Source: Psococerastis gibbosa (Eukaryota; Arthropoda; Insecta; Psocodea; Psocidae). Taken from it: a DNA stretch of 64,000 nt. Shown here piece after piece: positions 56,282-64,000 of this stretch (the stretch's first letter is position 1; every line of letters starts with the position of its first letter). The stretch is taken from NCBI GenBank assembly GCA_963971405.1, contig OZ020488.1:11768152-11832151 (forward strand), given 5' to 3'. The notes beneath the pieces were generated by a model, which searched no databases, was not told the origin of the DNA, and saw only the letters and a program-made list of their open reading frames with translations. The position numbers and the translations under genes were made by a program.

Positions 56282-56402
56282 TTTTTTGTTTGTTTTTAAA
56301 AAGACTAATCGCATACAAACAATATAATGAAAGTATTCGTTGACCTCTTCTGTCACCTCTGTAGGTTAGTACCCGACACGTCTCCGATCGCATGGCGCGT
56401 GT
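56282..56402 (-). mobile_element. SINE-2 fragment
   Basis: AAAAGACTAATCGCATACAA, GTTGACCTCTTCTGTCACCT and CGACACGTCTCCGATCGCAT blocks. The head is missing. Confidence 0.55.
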
Positions 56403-56982
56403 AGAATATTGGTACAGTATGTGTAATACTGCAGGGTGTATATTAGGGGGGAATGATGTTACACAGAATTTTATTTCCTGAACTAAATTACAGCTAATAA
56501 GAATAATAATGTATTATTAATAATAAAAATATTTATATTATTACAGCTACAGTACATACTTGTGTTCAGTCAGAAGTAGGCTACTAATTTTCTCTGAATT
56601 CTCCACACCAAGGCCAAATTAAGCATTTTATCGGGCTCAGGAGCTCTACGAATTCAAGAAGCTGTCAGTAAGGCTCTTCTTTGTTGACTATATAGGGAAT
56701 GCGTGAAATTAGGCACAGGATGTACAGCCTAGGCGACTAGGCATCATCAAGTATGATTAGTTTGGTCCTAAAACGGGAAGCCCACGGCCTCCGGCTGTAA
56801 TAGTATGTGATATGTCACGTACATTGAGGGCACATACTGGCCCTAGTCGGCTTTTTGTTTGCCAAAATCACCGTAGCATTAGCCTATTTTTGAGTTTGAA
56901 TAACGTAAAAAACTATTGGTTGGACCTACAATGCCAGCTGTGTTAATAGTCATTAGAGGCCCAGGGGCTTCACAGTTATCGA

Positions 56983-57285
56983 ACTATTAGTAGTAGTAGT
57001 AGTGTTCGTCGGGTTAATAACGACTTAGGCCTCATATTTGGGCCCATAGAGCGACTCCGACTTGACTGTCCTATGCCAGCCCATAGGACAGTGAACCTCC
57101 TGATTATAGTGGATTCCGAACCACTTGGGAAACACAGTGAAGTCACACGATTAGTTCGGAGGTGACCAGGACAAGTCCTAACATGTTTCCCTACCGGCAC
57201 TGTGCACACGACCAAGTTATCAGCAGCTTTGAACCTGCTCTGGTCCGCTGGATTCAACTTGGTATGGCGGCCGAGCGAACTATTA
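56983..57285 (+). repeat. Repeat family C, copy in inverted pair with 61780-62085
   Basis: Contains GTCGGGTTAATAACGACTTA, CTATGCCAGCCCATAGGACA (itself a small palindrome), CTCCTGATTATAGTGGATTC and CCGGCACTGTGCACACGACC. The reverse complement of nearly all of this lies at 61780-62085. No protein is encoded. Confidence 0.8.
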
Positions 57286-57661
57286 GGGCGGAGCTCATTG
57301 TCAAGGAATGGGGGGGGGGGGCTAAGGCTATTAACACAGCAGGCAATGTAACTCCAACAGCCAAGTCAATCAGGTTATTATATAAATTTATATATATTTT
57401 ACTGATGTTTTCTTAGGCGTGACGTTTGTCCCAAATCGCAATATCGGTTATCTTTTAGAACCCTAAGCTACTATACCTAGGTACAGTATATATTGGGTTC
57501 TAGAATCTCAAAGTACCTGTGAACGCATTTCTCCCGGTTTCCAGTTCATTTGTGCGATTTATAGGAAAATAAATGTTTACTTACACAATGTACATCAATT
57601 TCAATTTGAACGTCTCACCCTAACAAATAAAAATGTCTCTAAACTGAATCCATCTTAATCA

Positions 57662-57765
57662 AAAACCCCAGCGTAGTCCAATGGGCAGAGGAGGTTGATA
57701 CTCCTTAATGTGTATCTTACCCGAAAGTACTACTTAAGCCACTGCGCTACCGGATCAGGTATAGC
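57662..57765 (-). repeat. tRNA-like SINE remnant
   Basis: The minus strand begins TGATCCGGTAGCGCAGTGGC, which resembles a tRNA D arm and A box. The rest is not convincing. Probably a SINE head. Confidence 0.3.
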
Positions 57766-58979
57766 CATAGGTAGGTTTAATAACAATGAAACCATAACAA
57801 TGGGCATCTTGCTACCTGTATCTACTAAGTTTATCTTTTATGACTTTAGGATTAGCATGTGCCAGATGGCATCCACCCATACTAAATACCCACCCACAGG
57901 TCTTTGTGTTGGTACCTTGTATGCCAGGCACGCCCAAAACCTCAAACAAAACAAAGGTAGCAGCACGCCTGTTTGTTTATTTGATCTTCTGGGTCACAAA
58001 CAAAAGGATTGTTTGGGTTTCAAGACGAAATGAAAAGCCTACACTGTGGGAATTGAGAGGAGAGGTCTATTAATATACTATGTACGAGCATACGAGGCAA
58101 CGAAAGCTTGCCGCTTCACACCGAGTGGTAAGCCGCAGGGAAGCGTTCTATTAAAGATAAAAAAAGATAAAAACTATATAATATATTGTAAATTAAAAAA
58201 GATATAAATAAAAATAATAACAACCATCAGTACCAGGGAAATAATTACATAGGCAACATACCACAACATGAGAGTAATAAGGAAATATTTTAAACTTTTC
58301 ATTTTATTACTGTAGTGCCCCCAAAGGGTTGAAAATCATGGGGAGTGACGTCTAACCTATAATATAATTAGTAATAAGGCAGGCACTATTAAACGATTAC
58401 AGGAGGATTACATTATAGGATTACAGAACAGATTAAAGGAAAAGAACACACGTTATGGGACTCAAGAGGTAATTTACTAGGTACAGGGTATTAATGCAGT
58501 TGAAACGGGTAAAAGATAAAACATGATAGATTGAGGATAGCACAATAGACGTAATAAAAGTGAAACCATTCAGCCATTTTAAAGACCAAAGTTGGACGCA
58601 TTTAAGGCAATTTCCCAAACCCGTATAAGGGACGATTACGATGGGGACGCAGAACAATCTGGCGCGACTCTCCCCTCAAGGGTCTCTAAAAGTACATGTA
58701 AGAATGGGTTAGGCGCTGCAAATGGGGGCGATATCGGCAAATAAAAGAGCGCAGTCACGTCTGCCATTAGTCAGCAGGCGCCAATTAACCTTTGACACAG
58801 TCGTGCCTATAGGTTCACACAATCTGACCCCAAGTAAAGGTAAAGCACCGTACAGCGCTAAAGCCCTGCTGTCGTTTTCAGAAGCCAATGATCAGTAGCA
58901 AATTCATATCAAGAATTTTGCTATACCGTTTTTGGTATAAATGACGTTAACGCTCGAATTTATAAGGTTTAAATAGGAC
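57766..58979. other. Unannotated DNA
   Basis: Open frames near 57840-58073 have no recognisable domains. No repeats recognised. Confidence 0.4.
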
Positions 58980-59345
58980 CCGCCAGATGGCAGATGAGAG
59001 AAGAAATAGAAATGAAGTGATGAGAAGAGAGAGGCGTATCCGTAGAAATGACGAGCTCTACGCGATATACCGAGATCCTACGATACTACCCGAAATCAAG
59101 AGAGCCCGCATCAGGTGGCTAGGGCACAGTGAACGAATGCCAGAAAATAGGGCTACAAGAGCAGCCTTACACAAGGTGCCCCAAGGGAGAAGACGAGTGG
59201 GACGACGACGGATGCGATGGCTGGACGACGTCGAGGTGGATCTGGGGACCCTTGGTGTCGATGACTGGCGCAGGAGAGCTCAGGAACGCGCAGGCTGGCG
59301 CGATGTGTCAGAGCAGGCAAAGACCCTTCACAAGCCGTAGCGCCA
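58980..59345 (+). mobile_element. Non-LTR retrotransposon C-terminal fragment, intact frame
   Basis: A 117-codon frame reads ELYAIYRDPTILPEIKRARI, RWLGHSERMPENRATRAALH, then GRRRVGRRRMRWLDDVEVDL and DDWRRRAQERAGWRDVSEQA. This is the C-terminal tail of an RTE/Jockey-type polyprotein (RWLGHxxRMP, GRRxxGRRxxRWxDDV, DWRxxAQxRxxWR). Databases often mislabel this tail as craniofacial development protein 2. The frame is uninterrupted to its stop, so the insertion is fairly recent. Confidence 0.8.
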
Positions 59346-59394
59346 AGGAGTAAGTAAAAAAGATGAGAAGAGAGTCCAGGGTGGAAGCACCATT

Positions 59395-59525
59395 GACTAT
59401 AGGCGGAGAAGATAATGAGAAGGAGCATACAATGGTTCGGGCACGTTAAGCGAATGGATAACGGCACGTGGGCGAGGAAATGCAACATGAAGAAGAGGAA
59501 GACCAAGAAAGAGACATAGAAACCA
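59395..59525 (+). mobile_element. Second non-LTR C-terminal fragment
   Basis: Reads KIMRRSIQWFGHVKRMDNGT, then WARKCNMKKRKTKKET and a stop, a different family from the 58980 fragment (QWFGHVKRM). It lies 50 bp downstream of it. The two are in the same orientation but not homologous enough to be one duplicated tail. Confidence 0.6.
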
Positions 59526-59639
59526 GACGATGACGATCTTAGATCGATAGATCTTAGATAAGACGATCTGAGTAATACCAGAGGAAGTGTTGAATAGTGA
59601 AAACTGTGGAGAGGCAGGAGGAAGTGGAGGAGGCTCGCA

Positions 59640-60030
59640 TATCACACTCGGGAACTGAAGCTGACGAAGCATCCGGGGTGATACGCCGTGGCCATTCAGA
59701 AAGAGTTCTACTAAACGTTTCGTCAATATCTGCGGTCGGCATATTCAGTGGAACTGCGTAGACTTTTAAAATTGTATCTCAGCAGCAACTACATGAAGGC
59801 CGTGAAAACCTGTTACTATAAAAAATAAAAATAATAACCAGATGAGATACTGCTGAATCTCCGAGATACAATCTTAGAAGTCCACGCAGTTCCACTGAAG
59901 ATGTCGACCGCAGATGTTGACGAAACGTTTGGAAGTACGCTTTCACGGCCTATCATCCCGGTATCTACTGCTTCATAACGTAACTCTGGCCGTGAAAGTC
60001 TTTGTAATTATATTGGAAGCCTGTTACTGA
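59640..60030. repeat. Head-to-head inverted repeat, Penelope-type terminal sequence
   Basis: The minus strand of about 59708-59795 and the plus strand of about 59850-59940 share CCGCAGATGTTGACGAAACG and CAGTTCCACTGAAGATGTCG, giving an imperfect palindrome. The same block recurs once at 45985-46110. Such blocks ending in TTCTACTGCTTCA often accompany Penelope-like elements in arthropods. That assignment is an inference. Confidence 0.45.
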
Positions 60031-60670
60031 TAAAAGAACTAAAATGCCACAGCGCTCATCCGAATTTTGTTTCTGGCGCTCTCACAACATGTTCCCCACC
60101 ATAATTCTCGCACTTAAATAGCTTACTTACAGGTAATTCAGGTATTTGAGTTGTACCCGAACTAAATTTATGAAGCATCAAATAACATAAGCAAAAAGCA
60201 GGCTATTATTTTTATTACTACTTTTTATAACTCATGAAACCAGATATCCAGCCATAAAGATAGGTTGAATTTATTTATGTCATATCTAATTAAAAGTTTT
60301 GAAAAAGATTTAAACGGGTCCATTAGGCACCAGCAACTGGGTATCGCGTAATTAAGATGCTGTTAACCCGGATATGGCAGAGTGATTACAATCACGGAGT
60401 GCAAGATAGGATGGCGGCGACCTTTGGGCTCGTTTTAATTCGGTTAAATCAATAATAGGAGCCTGGGCTGCAAGTGGGGGCGGGTCGCCTGCCATATGGC
60501 CACAAGTTGATGTACCAGCCCCATGCCTTTTTCGGAACACGCTGCTATTTCGCGGGCTTTAATTCTATGCCTGAAAAAATAGTAACAGCATATAAAGCAC
60601 TGAGCCCTCGGCCGAAGCACGGTGCTTCTTGCTGGAATCTCTGATTTGCAGCAAATGGTTAAAGTGAACA
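60031..60670. other. Unannotated DNA with a short repeat shared with 62380-62450
   Basis: TGCCATATGGC and ATGCCTTTTTCGGA at 60490-60537 recur, diverged, at 62380-62436 (TGCCATATGGC, CATACCTTTTTCGGA). This is a small dispersed repeat of unknown type. Confidence 0.4.
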
Positions 60671-60678
60671 ATCTCAAC

Positions 60679-60844
60679 CAGGCCCCGTACCCAGAATTTA
60701 ATTATTGGGCGGGGGGCAAGAACAAAATTTTTCCGTAGTGATTTTAGTTGTTTTAGCTAAAACTCTTACATTATTTATTATTTTTTTTATCAAATTTAGG
60801 GGGGCCATGGCCCCCTTGCCCCCCCCCCCTTGGGTACGGGCCTG
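60679..60844. mobile_element. hAT-like MITE, 166 bp
   Basis: Starts CAGGCCCCGTACCCAG and ends TTGGGTACGGGCCTG. The perfect 8-bp duplication ATCTCAAC lies at 60671-60678 and 60845-60852. G- and C-rich tracts are subterminal. Confidence 0.9.
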
Positions 60845-60859
60845 ATCTCAACCCTGTGC

Positions 60860-61240
60860 ATACTGCTGCTGTATGTTTCAATGTCCACTGACGTCAGCAG
60901 GATTTACAGGATTCCGTGTTCGTGTGGAGAAGCTTTCATAGGTACTACAAAACGTAGCTTGAAGACCAGGATGGGAGAAAGAAGAAAGAAAGAAAGACAA
61001 TTGTCTTTATTTTCCATATGGGCGACTTTTGGGCCACTCTTACAATTAACCCATAATGTTAACTTAAATACCTACTATTTATAATAAAACTTAAAATAAA
61101 GACTAAACTAAAATCGACCATTTCCACATCATTTATGGAGAAGACAAACTTAACTGCCATCTTCTACAGCCAGAAAAATCTGCAATTGCTGATCATATTC
61201 TAACACAAAAGGAACATTACCGATGGGCTTCAGATACGTG
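60860..61240 (+). mobile_element. Broken Penelope-like element, GIY-YIG endonuclease region
   Basis: The first part reads SRIYRIPCSCGEAFIGTTKR, then SLKTRMGERR. This is the GIY-YIG-type endonuclease of Penelope-like elements with its CxC motif. After about 120 bp of unrelated AT-rich DNA (about 60990-61125) the same domain resumes as DKLNCHLLQPEKSAIADHIL, then TQKEHYRW, the expected C-terminal half with the Glu-Lys-Ser-Ala motif. The domain is therefore split by a small insertion. The reverse transcriptase is absent upstream. Confidence 0.65.
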
Positions 61241-61284
61241 TTACACAAATTGAGCTTTTTATTGACCTACTTATAGTGTGGCCC

Positions 61285-61445
61285 ATTGGTCACTTGTCCA
61301 ATGCCAACGATGGGTTTCGGAAATTATTTATATTGTTTCCCTATGCAATTTTTGCAATTGGCAAACTGGTATACGTCCTCGATGCCAACGTACACTGGCT
61401 ACAGTCGATAACGGACAAGCTGAGTCAAGCTTACTATTGACGCCA
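61285..61445 (-). repeat. Repeat family B, inverted copy
   Basis: TTGTCCAATGCCAACGATGG, GATGCCAACGTACACTGGCT, ACAGTCGATAACGGACAAGC, inverted relative to 10765-10950. A mariner-like fragment follows at once. Confidence 0.55.
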
Positions 61446-61449
61446 TGTA

Positions 61450-61535
61450 ATACCCGACCACGATAGGATGACAATTGGAACACTATGTTTATTCGAAAAC
61501 TTGCATGAGCGGAAAAACAGGCGAAAGCATGCGGC
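61450..61535 (+). mobile_element. Left half of a mariner-like MITE
   Basis: ACCCGACCACGATAGGATGA followed by CAATTGGAACACT and GAAAACTTGCATGAGCGGAA matches 38582-38645. The right arm is missing. The Harbinger-like MITE begins a few bases downstream. Confidence 0.5.
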
Positions 61536-61538
61536 TTA

Positions 61539-61700
61539 GGCGCCCATTCCACAAACGTCAATCGTCAATGAAGAATTGAAAAATAACGTTTTAGCAGACA
61601 TTAAAGACATACTAAAAATTCTGCTACCACGTCAATTTACGTCATTTTGACGTCATTTTTCAATTTTTCATTGACGATTGAAGTATGTGGAATGGGCGCC
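61539..61700. mobile_element. Harbinger-like MITE, 162 bp
   Basis: Starts GGCGCCCATTCCACAAACGT and ends GTATGTGGAATGGGCGCC. The inverted repeats are about 50 bp (CAATCGTCAATGAA conserved in both). The perfect target duplication TTA lies at 61536-61538 and 61701-61703. It contains GCTACCACGTCAATTTACG, echoing the 384-bp family. Confidence 0.85.
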
Positions 61701-61779
61701 TTAACCATATTCAGATACGAGTCAGGTAGCACCTATATACACATCTACCAAACAGAACAATTTAAATTCAATACCGGAG

Positions 61780-62085
61780 TCATGCCACACCTGACCGGCC
61801 GCCATACCAAGTTGAATCCAGCGGACCAGAGCAGGTTCAAAGCTGCAGATAACTTGGTCGTGTGCACAGTGCCGGTAGGGAAACAAGGTAGGATTTGTCC
61901 TTGTCACCTCCGAACTAATTGTGTGACTTGACTGTGTTTCCCAAGTGGTTCGGAATCCACTATAATCAGGAGGTCCACTGTCCTATGGGCTGGCATAGGA
62001 CAGTCAAGTCGGAGTCGCTCTATGGGCCCAAATGAGGCCTAAGTCGTTATTAACCCGACGAACACTACTACTACTACATGCCACA
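61780..62085 (-). repeat. Repeat family C, inverted partner of 56983-57285
   Basis: The blocks ACCAAGTTGAATCCAGCGGA, CACAGTGCCGGTAGGGAAAC, GAATCCACTATAATCAGGAG and CGTTATTAACCCGACGAACA are the reverse complement of the other copy. Divergence is low, so a recent mobile origin is likely. Confidence 0.8.
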
Positions 62086-63114
62086 CCTGTAGACTAACAC
62101 AAGAGAACCAGTCTAAACCAAAATTACCAACAGTAACCAAATAAGTCAACACCTCCGTACACCCACATACCGATCGGCGCAAATACTCGAAAGAGTCCCG
62201 CGCCTAAAAATAAAAAATAAATAAAACAATTTAGGCATATTTATTTACATACAGGAAGTGGTTTATTTAATTTTCAATGTTTCAACACTAAATTGACTTA
62301 AGGTTGAACAGGCAATTACAGTGCGAATTTCCCTGCGAATTCACAGGAATTGCGGATGGCGATGTAAAATCATCTGCCATATGGCTTATGAAGTTCCATT
62401 GCCATACCTTTTTCGGACCTGACCCGTCTTTCCCGGATTTCATTATTATACAAGAAGGCTGTGCATAAATTTCGATTTATGTCACCCATAGCCGTAACCA
62501 TAGGCGTGATGTACGACGGTACGGTACCTGGAAAGGTCACTTTATAAACATAAAGTTGTGAGACTCATGACTATGAATTGTACATTATGATAGCCGGGTG
62601 ATTACTCACACTATGTGATTGGTATATAATGACAGATATACCCGTGCATATTGCGTATACGTACATAAATTGTATATATTTAGACTTTTAGGCTCTCGTC
62701 CCAATAGTATAGCCTATTGTCTAGTGTACAGGTCTCCTATGAAGTCTGTACATACAGTTTGCTAGATTAGCGTATTGCTTAGTGGAAAGTAGATTAATAT
62801 ATATGTATATGCAAAATCTTTTACTTGCAGTTGCAAGTCTGTGTCCCGAATGGGCTCACTTTCAAAATGCTTACAATAAACTAACGTTGCGTATCTATAT
62901 TCCCAATTTGTTGCCAAGGATGAGACCCTCACACCCCCCTCCCTGTCAGGGTTTCTGTAGTTTGAAATTGAAATATATAGAAAATTATCTCAGTTCAGGA
63001 GGGGGCCAATCTGCCTTTGTCCTGGCAAAATATTGGCGTAACTCCTGTTATACTTTCATACAAATGCATTTTTACAACTACATCATGGGTCAAGCACCTT
63101 AGTGCAGTACAATT
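62086..63114. other. Unannotated DNA
   Basis: Apart from the short repeat at 62380-62450, nothing was recognised. Confidence 0.4.
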
Positions 63115-63440
63115 TTAATGTTAGGCTATTACAATAAACTAGAAGAAATGCCCCAAAGGCTGACACTAAGGAAGGTCTTTTATTGCCACAATATCTACGA
63201 GAAGAGACAAGTTAAGGAACACATGAACAGAGGAACGAAAACTACCTCCAGAATAGAAGGCATTATTGAGATACACCAAGGATGGTATACGCAGAAGACC
63301 TCAAACTAGATACGAGTATAAGATACGAAACCTACTTGTAACCCAAGAGAACGGCCCAGGACATCGATGACTGAAGGAGGTGTAAAGAATTGCTGCGAAC
63401 CAATCGATAGATTGTGATTAAAGAAAAAGAAAAACCGGAG
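63115..63440 (+). mobile_element. Decayed 3' end of the FAANQSLD non-LTR family
   Basis: Contains GGTATACGCAGAAGACCTCA, matching the RKAYAEDL region of 30140, then ACCCAAGAGAACGGCCCAGG and the terminal GAATTGCTGCGAACCAATCG. Stops interrupt all frames. Confidence 0.5.
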
Positions 63441-63689
63441 CCAGTGATTTGGCAAGAGCACAACTTCCCTTTTCAGAGCAGCAGTTTCCGGGGTCCAAAT
63501 TGCCACGGTGGTCGCCAAATTTTCGAAAGAAGAGGCATGAATAGAAGAAGAAAACGACTTGTGACTCCAAAGTACAAATTTTCATCCATATTGATGTTTA
63601 GCAAAAATCTGAGCCGGACAAATTTGGGATCCCACGCTTACGCCTACGGTAGTAACTGATTGATTTTCGCTTATTTTTTGCGCACCTGT

Positions 63690-63895
63690 GCCTAGAGCGC
63701 AGAGACCAGGTGTTGCAGAGCGTGAGATGTGCCTGGCGCCTGCTGACCCTCGCCAACGACCTCTAAATCCTGGGCCTCTTCCATATTTGGCGGGGAATTT
63801 CAAACTGGAGCCCCGCACAAACTAGAATGGCCGTCCTCGCAGCCGACGTTGGCCGGACAAAACTGGCAACTCAGCGTGCGGCTGTCACTTGAAAA
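63690..63895 (-). promoter_or_regulatory. CpG-rich patch, possible promoter/first exon
   Basis: This 200-bp stretch is clearly richer in G, C and CpG than its surroundings. On the minus strand an ATG in good context (CCAAATATGGAAG) opens a 30-codon frame (MEEAQDLEVVGEGQQAPGTS, then HALQHLVSAL and stop) with possible donors inside. It may be the start of a gene or an upstream promoter of the giant gene. No supporting downstream exon was found. Confidence 0.2.
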
Positions 63896-64000
63896 CATCA
63901 CTGCTTTTTACGTATATGTATTTCACCATTACGGGATTGTGTAAGCATCATGGACGGATTACTTTTCGTCAAAAGCAGAGATTGTCCTGCTTATACAATA

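Noticed and set aside
57566..57615. Possible 35-nt minus-strand microexon (GETFKLKLMYI) resembling an Ig B strand
   Set aside because: Both splice sites look passable, but the phase does not fit the known exons and the peptide is too short to judge.

Overview
The window is animal nuclear DNA, AT-rich and repeat-dense. It most likely comes from an arthropod, probably an insect, and perhaps a hemipteran, although that last step is weak. The reasons are exons of a giant muscle immunoglobulin-domain protein of the Unc-89/obscurin type, a TATA plus TCAGT initiator promoter typical of arthropods, tRNA-Glu-derived SINEs, Helentron-like elements with a GTCT microsatellite, Penelope-like and Jockey/RTE-like retroelement debris, and many small hAT- and Harbinger-like MITEs. 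There is no prokaryotic gene organisation, and nearly all long open frames are repeat shadows.

One large gene runs right to left across the left half. Seven minus-strand coding segments can be joined with matching splice phases: 30550-30382, 19165-19120, 18392-17200, 17112-16912, 8234-8041, 1546-1277 and 408-244. They encode part of an I-set immunoglobulin array (a half domain, four complete domains, one domain split by an intron, and another half domain) with a Ser/Pro-rich linker. Both ends of the gene lie outside the recognised exons. The introns are 87 bp to 11.2 kb long and packed with transposons.

Inside the 11.2-kb intron, on the same strand, is a compact two-exon gene (27508-27394 and 25420-25215). 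It has its own promoter and encodes a 106-residue protein with a signal peptide and no recognised family. This is the most interesting coding element here because it is invisible to an open-frame search.

The rest is a transposon archive. It contains: (i) eight copies of a 0.5-0.9 kb Helentron/HINE-like family carrying a GTCT microsatellite, a G tract and a C tract at fixed positions; (ii) eight small hAT-like MITEs with 8-bp target duplications; (iii) TTA/TAA-duplicating Harbinger-like MITEs; (iv) a TA-flanked mariner-like MITE family; (v) two main tRNA-related SINE families; (vi) 3' fragments of several non-LTR retrotransposons and a broken Penelope GIY-YIG region; and (vii) at least seven tandem arrays, four of them with dimer or tetramer higher-order periodicity. 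Several nested insertions give relative ages. From about 31 kb to the right end no exon of the large gene could be identified, so that part is either its long upstream intron or intergenic DNA.
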